Origin: G963665495 sp963665495
Lineage (GTDB): Bacteria; Desulfobacterota; Desulfovibrionia; Desulfovibrionales; Desulfovibrionaceae
Assembly: GCA_963665495.1 (NCBI GenBank)
Contig: OY762289.1
Location: 558,001-622,000, forward strand
Direction of reading: 5' to 3'
DNA length: 64,000 nt
Shown: positions 45,001 to 53,472 of the stretch, piece by piece
Layout: each line of letters starts with the position of its first letter
How positions within the stretch are numbered: the first letter of the stretch is position 1
Notes under the pieces: model-generated
Told to the model about the DNA's origin: nothing
Database searches by the model: none
What the model saw: the letters and a program-made list of their open reading frames with translations, nothing else
Program-made: the position numbers and the translations under genes

Positions 45001-48000
45001 ATGAAGATATACAAAGAAAAAGAACACTCCCTGGCCGTACGGCCTTTCGGGTTCGCGGGCAAATCCCATATCACGGCGACGGTGACGCTTTTTTATGACC
45101 TTACCGCACCCGGAACCCTGCTTTCCGAACAGCAGCTCTGGAAAACCGTGCCCGATCTGTTGCAACCCCTGTCCACGCTGGACCAGGGGTTGCCCAAGCC
45201 CGCTGGCGAATTTCTCGTCACGGGCAGTTGCTTCGCCCCGCGCGGCGAAACAAGGGCGGCCTCGGACGTAAAGGTACGGGTCGGCAATACGAGCAAATCC
45301 CTGTATGTGTTCGGCGAACGTTATTGGCTGCACAACAGACAGATATCAAATCCGGAGCCCTTTGCTGAAATGCCGCTCGTCTGGGAGCGGGCATTCGGCG
45401 GAGAAGGGTTCCCCTCCAATCCGCTGGGACGCGGGCTGCACCCGGAAGTCGACGCCAAAGGGGGCGAATACGTCAGGTTGCCCAACATTGAGTATCCCGG
45501 GCAGTTGATCGGTTCGCAAGAAGACCGTCCCCATCCGGCGGGCTTCGGCGTTGTGGACCAGACCTGGCCCCAGCGCGCCAAAAAGACCGGCGTCTATGAC
45601 GAGAAGTGGCTGAGAGAGCGCTGGCCCTATTTCCCGGCCGACATGAATCCGTCCTTTTTCAACACCGCGTTCGAGGACCAGCAGACCAGAGCTTTTTTCA
45701 AGGGCGACGAAGCCATCGAGATCCTGAACATGCACCCGGACATCCAGCGGATTGAGTCGTCGCTGCCCGGGGTGCGTATCCGGATATTTTTCACCATCCG
45801 TAAAGACTATAAGCCCTTTGCCAAAGACACCCGTTTCGAAGAGGAGTTCGTGGAGGTCGAGACCAAGTGCGACACGGTCTGGCTGCTTCCTTCGGTGTTG
45901 CGCGGGATGGTGCTCTTCCGGGGGAGTATGGAATCCGCGGACGACGAATTGCGCGACGTGGTCCGGGTGTTTGTTGTCACCGAACACCTCAAAGACGCGC
46001 CCAAGCCCAAGGAATTCTATTTTGAGGCATTGCGCAAACGGCTGGACAGGTCCGTGCCTCTGGACATGGCGCCTTTTGAGGAGGCCAACCGGGAGATCGC
46101 CAAGGCGCGCCTGACCCTGCGCAAACTGCCCAAGGAACTCAAGCAGATCAAACAGTCCATCCTGGGCAAAACCCCGGTTTTTAAGCGTACGCCTCTGGAA
46201 ATGGAGGAACAGGTCCGTACGCTGACCGCCGGCCAGTTGAAGCGGGTGGACGCCTTGGAGAGCATGGCCGGCGAAATGCATGCCCGATGGGGGCACCTGG
46301 TCGGCATCGACCTGACCGTGTTCGATAAACTGCGCGACAAGGTGAAGGGCGCGAGCGGGCGGCTGGGCGACACGGCCAAAAAAATCCACAAGGCCAAAAA
46401 CAGGCTCTCGCAGAAAAAAGAGGAGACTCTGAAGCAGCAGACGCAGATTTTCAAGGACAACTACACGCCCCGGATGCTGGAAAAATACGGAATTGATCCG
46501 GACTGCCTGCAGTTATCCGAGGAAAAGGAGCACCCATGGCATACGCAGGGGTTTCCGCAGGTCGTCCAGTGGCGTAAAAATCTGGAGAAAATGCCGCCTG
46601 TGCTGGAGCTGCTCGGACAGATGGGACTCCAACGGGAAACCATGGAAAAGGCCTGGCTGGGCTGGAACCCGGACGCGCTCGAACAAAGGCCGCCGGACTG
46701 GGGGCTGGAAGCCAAGCCCCCGGAAGAGAAACTGGCCCTACCCGCGGGGCTGGTCCTGCCGCGTTTCGACGGTCCGCTGCTCAACCGCATCCTGATACGC
46801 CCGGCAGGGGAAGAGGGCGATAACGTCACCCGCCCCATGCTGACCGCCAATGCAGCGGACAAGGCGGTCAAAGGCTCGGACACGACGCCGCTGTTTCTGG
46901 AAGCGGCCATCCCAGGCGGGCCGGTGGTGGTGCTGGCGGACGAATTGCAAACCCTTTACGCCGAACAGGAGCTGGGCGATTTTTGCGGCGTTCTTTGCCT
47001 GTCGTCCCCCGGAGAAACGCCGCCTCCGGAGGCTTCGGACGCCGTCAAGGCCGCGTCGCTGCTGGTGGTGGTCCTGCCCTGCGGAGCCCGGAAAGACCAC
47101 AGCCCTTTCAAAGACTGGCAAAAAGCCTTTGGCAACGCGACATTGCTTGCCCTGCCCGAAGGCGAGACGGTCTTTGACGCGCGTCTTCAGGGCCACGATC
47201 TGCGCAAGCTGGTGCTGGACCTGCTGCCGCCGGAGCAGGCCGGAGCGCACAATCTGGAAGACGAGTTGCCCGAGCCGGGCAAGCCTCCTTCAAAGCACCG
47301 TATCAAGCCCCTGCCGTTTCCGGATCTGGACATCGGCGCGCTTGTCCGGGAGACCATGGGAGAATTCAAGGCGGCCCAGGAGGCCCACTTTGCCGGGATG
47401 CGCGAGAGCAGTACGGAAACCCTGGCCACGGTGCAGAAGAGTTTTGCCGCCAAAGGCCTGGATCTGGACTCTGAAGCCTCTCTGGCCAAAGCAGCGGCAA
47501 CGCCCGTGCCGGAGCCCGAGGAGCTGGCCGGGGAGCTGGCCCGGAAGATTGAGCAGGAGCGCCTGCGGCTCGAAGGCAAGAAAATGCTGACCCCGGCCAT
47601 GGACGAAAAATTCAAAACCCAGGCCGCTCAATGCCTCGAGGTCGGCTCCCGCTTGCAGAGCGTAAAAGCGCAGGCCCTGTCAAAGATGGCCGAGCTGCAG
47701 GCCATGGCCGACGCCAGAAAGCAGCAGCTCGAGATGCGCAAGCTCCCGCCCGAGGCAGAGGCCCTGTTGAAGCGGCACGGCATCGACAGCGACGCGTTCG
47801 CCCCTTTGACCCGCGAGGAGGTGGTCCGGCGCCACGCACGGGGCGAAAGTCTGGTCCGGGCCAACCTCATGGGGCTGGACCTTTCCAAGCTCGACCTGAG
47901 CGGCATCGACCTGCGCGAAGCCCTGATGCAGGACGCCGACTTCAGTGAAACCATCCTGGACAACGCGGTCATGAACCGCTCGGTGGCCATGGGCGCGAAT

Positions 48001-48798
48001 TTCACCAAGGCCTCCCTGAAAAACGCGGGCCTGAAAAATTCGGTTTTGAACCGGGCCAGATTCATCGAGGCCGATCTTTCGGGAAGTTCGTTGGACAAGG
48101 CCGTGTTCAACGAGGCGGATTGCACCAAGGCGGATTTTACCGGCGCGCGCATGTATTTGTTCGCCGCTTCCAACGCCGTGTTTACGGAAGCTGTCTTTTC
48201 CGAAGCCGACATGGAGCTTGCCTGCCTGACCGACGCCGCGCTCAGCCGGGCCGCTTTCCGCAACGCCCGGATGTTCAAGGTGCTGCTGCGCAACGCCTTG
48301 CTGGACAAAGCCGACTTTCGCGGCGCCACCATGCGCCAGACCCTGCTCATGAGCGTGAGCGGCGAGGAGGTCAGCTTCGCGGGCGGCAATCTGGACAAAT
48401 TCAGACTTTCGCACGGGTCCAGGCTGCCCGGAGCGGATTTTTGCAAGACATCGCTGCAGGAGGCGTATTTCAGCGATTCGGAACTTCCCCAGGCAACGTT
48501 CAACGATTCCGTCCTGGACCGGGCCATGCTGACGAACTGTTCCATGCCCTTTGCAGACCTCAACCGCATCTCGGCCCAAAAGACGCGGATCACCAAATGC
48601 GACCTCGAACACGCCAATCTTCAGGGCATCAATCTGTTTCTCGGTTCCCTGCGCAAGTCGCGTCTGGTCAAGGCCGACCTCAGCCTTTCCAATCTGTACG
48701 CGGTGGACTTCTACAAATGCGTGGTGGGCGAGACCAACTTCGACAAGGCCAATCTCAAACGTTCGCAACTCTATAATCGAACGGATCTGATCAGATGA
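45001..48798 (+). CDS. DUF2169 T6SS adaptor-like domain fused to pentapeptide repeats
   Basis: 1265 residues. Residues ~10-330 are a DUF2169 domain (AVRPFGFAGKSHITATVTLF, LVTGSCFAPRG, PLVWERAFGGEGFPSNPLGRG, HPAGFGVVDQTWPQRAKKTG), a family encoded with vgrG and effector genes and used as an effector adaptor or chaperone. Residues ~360-500 are helical and charged; a middle region to ~940 is of unknown fold, with Pro-rich and coiled parts. Residues ~943-1265 are pentapeptide repeats (A(D/N)LxX, e.g. LDLSKLDLSGIDLREALMQD), forming a right-handed quadrilateral helix. The stop overlaps the next start by four bases (ATGA). It presumably helps load cargo on the VgrG spike; it could itself be the cargo. 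Confidence 0.85.
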   Translation: MKIYKEKEHSLAVRPFGFAGKSHITATVTLFYDLTAPGTLLSEQQLWKTVPDLLQPLSTLDQGLPKPAGEFLVTGSCFAPRGETRAASDVKVRVGNTSKSLYVFGERYWLHNRQISNPEPFAEMPLVWERAFGGEGFPSNPLGRGLHPEVDAKGGEYVRLPNIEYPGQLIGSQEDRPHPAGFGVVDQTWPQRAKKTGVYDEKWLRERWPYFPADMNPSFFNTAFEDQQTRAFFKGDEAIEILNMHPDIQRIESSLPGVRIRIFFTIRKDYKPFAKDTRFEEEFVEVETKCDTVWLLPSVLRGMVLFRGSMESADDELRDVVRVFVVTEHLKDAPKPKEFYFEALRKRLDRSVPLDMAPFEEANREIAKARLTLRKLPKELKQIKQSILGKTPVFKRTPLEMEEQVRTLTAGQLKRVDALESMAGEMHARWGHLVGIDLTVFDKLRDKVKGASGRLGDTAKKIHKAKNRLSQKKEETLKQQTQIFKDNYTPRMLEKYGIDPDCLQLSEEKEHPWHTQGFPQVVQWRKNLEKMPPVLELLGQMGLQRETMEKAWLGWNPDALEQRPPDWGLEAKPPEEKLALPAGLVLPRFDGPLLNRILIRPAGEEGDNVTRPMLTANAADKAVKGSDTTPLFLEAAIPGGPVVVLADELQTLYAEQELGDFCGVLCLSSPGETPPPEASDAVKAASLLVVVLPCGARKDHSPFKDWQKAFGNATLLALPEGETVFDARLQGHDLRKLVLDLLPPEQAGAHNLEDELPEPGKPPSKHRIKPLPFPDLDIGALVRETMGEFKAAQEAHFAGMRESSTETLATVQKSFAAKGLDLDSEASLAKAAATPVPEPEELAGELARKIEQERLRLEGKKMLTPAMDEKFKTQAAQCLEVGSRLQSVKAQALSKMAELQAMADARKQQLEMRKLPPEAEALLKRHGIDSDAFAPLTREEVVRRHARGESLVRANLMGLDLSKLDLSGIDLREALMQDADFSETILDNAVMNRSVAMGANFTKASLKNAGLKNSVLNRARFIEADLSGSSLDKAVFNEADCTKADFTGARMYLFAASNAVFTEAVFSEADMELACLTDAALSRAAFRNARMFKVLLRNALLDKADFRGATMRQTLLMSVSGEEVSFAGGNLDKFRLSHGSRLPGADFCKTSLQEAYFSDSELPQATFNDSVLDRAMLTNCSMPFADLNRISAQKTRITKCDLEHANLQGINLFLGSLRKSRLVKADLSLSNLYAVDFYKCVVGETNFDKANLKRSQLYNRTDLIR

Positions 48799-49871
48799 AC
48801 AAGCAGGACATCCTGGACGCCATAGCGCGCAACGAGACCCTGGAAGATCTCGACCTTTCCGGCGTGGACCTTTCCGGCGCGGACCTGACCGGCGGACGCT
48901 TTGAAACGGTTTCCTTCAAAGGCGCGAACCTGACCGGCGTGAACATCCGGCGCACCGGGCTGCGCAATTGCGACTTTACCGGGGCCAGGCTGGAGAACGT
49001 TGATCTGACCCAGGTGGATCTGCGCAGCATGTGCTTTGCCGGCGCAAGTTTCAAAAAATCCACTTTCAACAAAACCCTTCTGAACCATGCGGACCTCAGC
49101 AACGCCGACTTCAGCGGAGTGGAGCTGTCCTGGTCGATCTTCCAGCACGCCATCCTGGAAAGGGCCGTCCTCAACAACGCCGTGGTGCGGAGATGCGTTT
49201 TTCAGCATGCGAACCTGAAGGCCGCGGACCTCAGCAACGCCGATCTGGAACGGGTCGTGTTTCTCGATGCGGACCTGGCCGGAGTGGATTTTTCCCGTAC
49301 GCATTTCAAGAAAGTGGTGATGCGCGCCTGCCATCTGGCCAACCAGAACTTTGCCGGCGCCAGATTCCTCGTGGTCCAGTGTGACGAATCCGACCTGCGG
49401 GACACGGATTTCACGGGCGCGGACATGAGCATGTCCAATTTTACAAAGGCCAATATGCACCGCGTGAAAATGGCCAACGTCAAAGCGCATAAATGCCTGT
49501 TCATGGCGACGAGCTTGCAGCAGGCCGATTGTACCAACGCGGACCTGCAGCAGTCCTTTTTCGGCGAAGCGGACCTTGCGGGGGCGGACTTTTCCGGCGC
49601 GAATCTGTATCAATGCAAGATGACCCGCGCCCTTTTCAAAGGGACCAAATGCATCAAGACGGACTTCAGCTTCGCGGATCTTTCCTATGCCGATATGACG
49701 TACGCGGACCTGACAAGAGCGAAGCTGCATATGACCAAACTGCACCGGGCGCATTTGGAGCACACCGAGTTGGAAAAAGCCGACAGGGAAACGGCCAGGG
49801 GGACGGACAGCGATTACGACGAAGCCGCCAACTGGACGCCGCCTCCCCCCACAATACAGCCAAAGCAATAG
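48795..49871 (+). CDS. Pentapeptide repeat protein of the T6SS cargo cluster
   Basis: 358 residues, nearly all pentapeptide repeats from ~18 to ~330 (LDLSGVDLSGADLTGGRFET, then repeated xxF/L central positions), with an acidic, Pro-rich C-terminus (NWTPPPPTIQPKQ). The ATG lies inside the stop of the DUF2169 gene, so expression is coupled. The repeats resemble the C-terminal third of that protein, suggesting a gene split or duplication. Pentapeptide proteins can mimic DNA or act as scaffolds; the role here is unknown. Confidence 0.88.
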   Translation: MNKQDILDAIARNETLEDLDLSGVDLSGADLTGGRFETVSFKGANLTGVNIRRTGLRNCDFTGARLENVDLTQVDLRSMCFAGASFKKSTFNKTLLNHADLSNADFSGVELSWSIFQHAILERAVLNNAVVRRCVFQHANLKAADLSNADLERVVFLDADLAGVDFSRTHFKKVVMRACHLANQNFAGARFLVVQCDESDLRDTDFTGADMSMSNFTKANMHRVKMANVKAHKCLFMATSLQQADCTNADLQQSFFGEADLAGADFSGANLYQCKMTRALFKGTKCIKTDFSFADLSYADMTYADLTRAKLHMTKLHRAHLEHTELEKADRETARGTDSDYDEAANWTPPPPTIQPKQ

Positions 49872-49892
49872 AGCAAGTAAGGAGTCGGATTT

Positions 49893-50540
49893 ATGGACAA
49901 TCTTGCCAGACTGAGAGAAACGGCGACGCCCGTGCTCGGATACGGCCATATTCTCGAACAGACCGCCACAGGCTTCAGCGTCCGTACGGATGCGGGCGAC
50001 GTGGACGCCATCCGCAGCGTGAGCTGCCTGGTACGCCCCATGCCCGGCGATGAGGTTCTGCTTTCCATGGACCAGCACGGGCGTACGTTCGTGCTCGCAG
50101 TGCTGGAGCGCCAGGAAAGCCTGGACACCGAACTGGACTTCGCGGGCAAGGTACGGCTCTGCGCGCAGGGCGACGTGGACATCGCCGCCGCCAACGACCT
50201 GGCGCTGCTCGCCGGCGAACACTGCATGGTGGCGGGACGCCGCCTGGACGTGCTGGCGGAGGATGGCGAAGCCAAGGTGGGCAAAATGCGGTTCATCGGG
50301 AATATCCTCCATGCGCAGGTCCAGGCTCTGAACGTGGTGGCGGGCAACGTGGAAAACGTGTTCATACGCCTGACCCAGCGGTTCAAGGATATGTTTCGCT
50401 ACGTCGAGGACCATTCCGAGGTTCAGGCCGGATCGGCCCGCTATCTTGTGGACGAAACCCTGACAATGCATTCGAAAAACGCCGTACATATGGCCGAAGA
50501 AGTGGTCAAGGTTGACGGCGAACAGGTGCACCTGGGCTGA
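49893..50540 (+). CDS. DUF3540 protein of T6SS cargo clusters
   Basis: 215 residues. Features expected of DUF3540: N-terminal GHILEQTATGFSVRTDAGDV, SCLVRPMPGDEVLLSMDQHG, FVLAVLER, then a beta-repeat middle (GKVRLCAQGDVDIAAANDLA) and the helix VFIRLTQRFKDMFRYVEDH. It resembles a small spike or OB-like element made with DUF2169 and DUF4150 proteins. AGGAG precedes the start by nine bases. Function not established. Confidence 0.85.
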   Translation: MDNLARLRETATPVLGYGHILEQTATGFSVRTDAGDVDAIRSVSCLVRPMPGDEVLLSMDQHGRTFVLAVLERQESLDTELDFAGKVRLCAQGDVDIAAANDLALLAGEHCMVAGRRLDVLAEDGEAKVGKMRFIGNILHAQVQALNVVAGNVENVFIRLTQRFKDMFRYVEDHSEVQAGSARYLVDETLTMHSKNAVHMAEEVVKVDGEQVHLG

Positions 50541-50573
50541 CCGGGCGCGCATCTCATACAAGGAGAGACGCAT

Positions 50574-50972
50574 ATGTATATGTTATCCTTGGGAGAAGGC
50601 ATGGACATGGCTTTTCCCGATGTCTGCAAGACACCCCCGTTGGCCATTCCCATCCCTTATCCGGACATGTCCTTTTCCGCCACCTCGTCGCCCATGGCCA
50701 CGAATATCCTTGTGGAATGCACTCCGGCCCTGCACCAGATGTCCGAAGGCCTCGTCAGCGTGGGCGACGACGCCGGAGTGATGCTGGGACTGGTTTCGGA
50801 AGACATCTCCGGAGAAACCGCCTACGAAGTCGGCTGTTTCACCATTTTCAACGAGGGCATCCCGGCACAGCGGCTGACCAGCGTCACCGGCCAGAACGCC
50901 ATAGGCCTGCTGCCCAACGCCCCGGGCATCTGCATCTGCCCCAGCCAGACCACTGTGCTGGCCCTTGGTTGA
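50574..50972 (+). CDS. DUF4150 PAAR-like spike-tip protein
   Basis: 132 residues. MAFPDVCKTPPLAIPIPYPD (residues 11-30) and the later NAIGLLPNAPGICICPSQTT fit the PAAR-like DUF4150 family, which caps the VgrG trimer. No C-terminal toxin extension is present: it stops at the end of the PAAR-like domain. AAGGAGAG lies seven bases before the ATG. It is the last gene of the cargo operon. Confidence 0.88.
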   Translation: MYMLSLGEGMDMAFPDVCKTPPLAIPIPYPDMSFSATSSPMATNILVECTPALHQMSEGLVSVGDDAGVMLGLVSEDISGETAYEVGCFTIFNEGIPAQRLTSVTGQNAIGLLPNAPGICICPSQTTVLALG

Positions 50973-51496
50973 GCGTACGCGGCAGGGCTCGCTGGGCAAG
51001 GAAGCTGCTTGCAGGAAATCGCCCTGCAAGCGTCCCGGCCATTAACATGATTTTCGGAAGGGCGCTGCGGGCCTGACGCTCAACGCGCCCTCTTCTCAGG
51101 AACGGTGTGTGAAAAGTAATTTGGGACATACCAGGTGATGTGCTCAGGCTCCAACCGATACAGTAAGAATCAGAAGAGGAAATTGAGAAGTTTTTTCTAA
51201 CATACGATTCAGTGGATACCGAACCCAACTCCGTATTGATCACCACCGGTTCCTGAATTCCATGTGTCCACAGGCCTGCCCCACTTTGCTTGCCAACCAT
51301 GTAAACAATTCGCAAACAAAGTTGGCAGAAGCGAGGGGTTTGAATATGCTTCGCGTTATGACTAATTGTAAATTTCAATAAGTATTGTAAGTGATTAGCG
51401 CTTGGCATTTATCCTGCTAGGGGATTCGGTATCTGTCTCGGTTGCGTAGCGCATTGGCAACCGACTCAAACCCAGAAACATAGAAGGACAATACTC
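50973..51496. other. Stretch after the T6SS cargo operon
   Basis: No gene. GCTTGCAGG (51007-51015) pairs with CCTGCAAGC (51023-51031), a possible mRNA-end hairpin without a T-run. No immunity-like gene is seen here, the usual place for one. Base composition falls from GC-rich to AT-rich by about 51.1-51.3 kb. Confidence 0.45.
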
Positions 51497-51865
51497 ATGA
51501 TAAAACAAATTGCTTTATTGGCGCTATTGCTTCTGGTAATGACTGCATCGCCAGTTTTTGCAGGGAAAATTGAAATACGTAATTATAATAGCGGCTATCC
51601 TTATCTGGTTAAATATGCGGGTCTGGTTATGGGAATTGCTTGTAGAACTTCTATTATAGTAAGGAAAGATGAACATAAAATTCAAGATTATGTGGTGAAT
51701 GCAATAGAAAAAATAGAAGTGTATCATTGTCTTTCTGAGACTTCTGATTTAACTTGTCCCACATATGGAGCAGAAGAAATTTATACCGTTCGTTCGCCAA
51801 AGGCTCAGCGCAAATTTACGGTGATTATCGAATCAGGCGGGACAGTACATATAGACGAAGATTAA
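51497..51865 (+). CDS. Small secreted protein, unknown
   Basis: 122 residues with a signal peptide (MIKQIALLALLLLVMTASPV to FA). The mature part has alternating strands and three Cys (GIACRTSI, YHCLSE, LTCPTYG) and ends in ESGGTVHIDED. AAGGAC lies before the ATG. It is AT-rich, unlike the T6SS genes to its left. It could be a periplasmic immunity protein for the cargo cluster by position only; nothing in the sequence shows this. Confidence 0.6.
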   Translation: MIKQIALLALLLLVMTASPVFAGKIEIRNYNSGYPYLVKYAGLVMGIACRTSIIVRKDEHKIQDYVVNAIEKIEVYHCLSETSDLTCPTYGAEEIYTVRSPKAQRKFTVIIESGGTVHIDED

Positions 51866-51949
51866 CCAGGATACGATGTGTTGAAGTTTACCTGCATTGA
51901 ATTGCCTGGCAGTGTGGCGAAGTAGTGTAGACAACGAAAATCCATAAGA

Positions 51950-52180
51950 ATGGAAAAAATAAAAAGTGTACTGGTGTGTTTGAGTTTTGTATTGTTGTTG
52001 GTCACATCAGCCCATGCAGATATAATGTACCGTTGTGAATGTATAGGGATAGTGGATGGGGCGTAAATCCTTGACACCTGTGGTAACGGGGCCGTGGGCG
52101 GCCACAGGTATTCCGTGGCCACCGGTCTCACAGAAGAAGATCTAAAAGCCTATCTGACACCGGGCGTTTATTTAAAATAG
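51950..52180 (+). pseudogene. Small secreted protein gene with an in-frame TAA
   Basis: From the ATG at 51950 the frame gives a signal peptide (MEKIKSVLVCLSFVLLLVTS, then AHA), the mature start DIMYRCECIGIVDGA, a TAA at 52064-52066, and in the same frame ILDTCGNGAVGGHRYSVATG, LTEEDLKAYLTPGVYLK and a TAG at 52178-52180. One base change restores a ~76-residue exported protein with four Cys. A 38-residue product could still be made. Not recognised. Confidence 0.6.
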
Positions 52181-52616
52181 CTGAAGGCCAGATCGGTTCA
52201 GTATTGTAAGACTACGGGATGGCAGTGCGAACCGTATAGGCAGTAAATGATTTTTTTTGTTCCCCTTCGCAAAAAGAAAATGCTTATGTGAGGGGTGCCC
52301 GCTTTTCACCAAGACTCCATCGCTAACTATTTCGACTTCCACGCCATTAGGCACCTGACAGCGACCATTCTGTATAACGACGAATGGGGCAAAGTTGCCG
52401 ACTTATACCGCAGATTCTGCGCCATAAGTCGGCAATGGCACCACGAAATATCTGCACTCCCACGGGCTGGGCGACATACGTGACTGGTTGGCTGTGTCTA
52501 TGGATAGCAGGGGAGGGGATGGGTGCAAATAAACCAACATTTCAAAATTCAGAGACCCCCCCCTAAAAATACATACCTATTGACCTTCTGGCCCTGTATC
52601 CGGTACTATTTGTGTT
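52181..52616. other. Stretch with a short repeat shared with 33.8 kb
   Basis: A minus-strand frame (PNGVEVEIVSDGVLVKSGHP...) at 52172-52354 is open but unrecognised. Bases 52493-52522 (ATGGATAGCAGGGGAGGGGA and flanks) match 33809-33838 next to the transposase scrap. An inverted repeat GCCGACTTAT/ATAAGTCGGC lies at 52398-52407 and 52424-52433. Confidence 0.4.
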
Positions 52617-52829
52617 ATGAGTAAGCGGGATAAGAAACTGGCCCAAATGCAGAACAATCCCCGAGATTGGCGGATTGATGATGTATTGAGTGTCGCCAGG
52701 GACTATGGTTTGATTGTGCGCCGTCCTGGCGGGAGTCACGTCATTGTGAGTTTTCCGGGCGGTCAGGAACTTTCCATTCCTGCTCACAGGCCCATCAAAC
52801 CCGTGTATATTAGCGCATTTTCGCCTTGA
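52617..52829 (+). CDS. hicA: HicA-like mRNA interferase, C-terminus changed by an insertion
   Basis: 70 residues. The HicA core is present: IDDVLSVARDYGLIVRRPGG, SHVIVSFPGGQELSIPAHRP and IKPVYI, including the catalytic-type His of GSH. After VYI the frame reads SAFSP and stops. About 103 bases further on, the missing tail is found in the original frame (KQFVALLDAMEE, stop at 52951-52953), five bases before hicB. Removing 52812-52914 restores a 77-residue HicA. HicA toxins cleave mRNA and are bound by HicB. The altered tail may weaken toxicity, or the core may suffice. Confidence 0.75.
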   Translation: MSKRDKKLAQMQNNPRDWRIDDVLSVARDYGLIVRRPGGSHVIVSFPGGQELSIPAHRPIKPVYISAFSP

Positions 52830-52914
52830 AACAAGGCTCGCATCTGAAACAATGTCCCATTGTTTCAGCTAAATGCATAAGAGCATCTAGATCTTTTCAA
52901 GATTAAGATGCTCT
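52812..52914. mobile_element. Small palindromic (MITE/REP-like) insertion inside hicA
   Basis: The ~103-base insert begins AGCGCATTTT and ends with the reverse complement of AGAGCATCTT, an 8-of-10 terminal inverted repeat. It contains three hairpins: GCCTTG/CAAGGC (52823-52837), the perfect 11-bp CTGAAACAATG/CATTGTTTCAG (52844-52868) and AGAGCATCT/AGATGCTCT (52080-offset 52880-52888 and 52906-52914). No coding capacity; it would need a transposase in trans. I saw no second copy in the window. Confidence 0.65.
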
Positions 52915-52958
52915 AAACAGTTCGTGGCGTTGCTGGATGCCATGGAGGAGTAGCAAAC

Positions 52959-53327
52959 ATGGAATTTCATGGATATCCATTTACACTTTCCCCTTTGCCC
53001 GAAGAAGATGGCGGGGGATGGCTGATTGTGTTTCCGGATTTCCCCGGTTCGGTGATGTCTGATGGAGACACGCCCGAGGAGGCCCTGCTGAATGGCAGGG
53101 AAGCACTGGAGGCTGTGATAGCCGTATATCAGGAAGACGGACGCGAACTCCCCACTCCCGGCAGTGGCGGCGTATCGGGCAAATTCAACTTACGAGCCCC
53201 CAAACGACTGCATGCCATGCTGGCCCGTGCGGCCGAAGCCGAAGGCGTCTCCATGAACACCCTGGCAGTATCCCTGCTATCCGAAGGATTGGGCAGGATG
53301 GATGCGAATTCACGGGCTAAAGGGTGA
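52959..53327 (+). CDS. hicB: HicB-like antitoxin with RHH C-terminus
   Basis: 122 residues. Partial RNase-H-like HicB domain (YPFTLSPLPEEDGGGWLIVF, PDFPGSVMSDGDTPEEALLN, EALEAVIAVYQEDGRELPTP) followed by an Arc-type ribbon-helix-helix (SGKFNLRAPKRLHAMLARAA, EGVSMNTLAVSLLSEGLG). It neutralises HicA and represses its own operon. GGAGG-like ATGGAGGAG overlaps the old hicA tail just upstream. A truncated near-identical copy lies at 34580-34736. Confidence 0.9.
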   Translation: MEFHGYPFTLSPLPEEDGGGWLIVFPDFPGSVMSDGDTPEEALLNGREALEAVIAVYQEDGRELPTPGSGGVSGKFNLRAPKRLHAMLARAAEAEGVSMNTLAVSLLSEGLGRMDANSRAKG

Positions 53328-53472
53328 TGGGTATTTATCAAAGTGCATCCTTTCAACGTGAGATTGTCATATCAAGTTGAAACTATTTCACTACTTCTAA
53401 TATTGGCATTTTCTTTTGTACAGTAATCGATGTCATAAGGACAGGATCTTTATCTCAATTCCTTCATTTGTA

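Noticed and set aside
40458..45074. Very long open frame (1538 codons) on the minus strand across the vgrG genes
   Set aside because: It is antisense to three clear VgrG genes, its protein is low-complexity His/Arg/Gly-rich without domains, and such frames arise from codon bias in GC-rich genes.
51497..51865. Small secreted protein as a fourth member of the six-cysteine family
   Set aside because: It has three Cys and lacks the CYxC, RC and VGK motifs.
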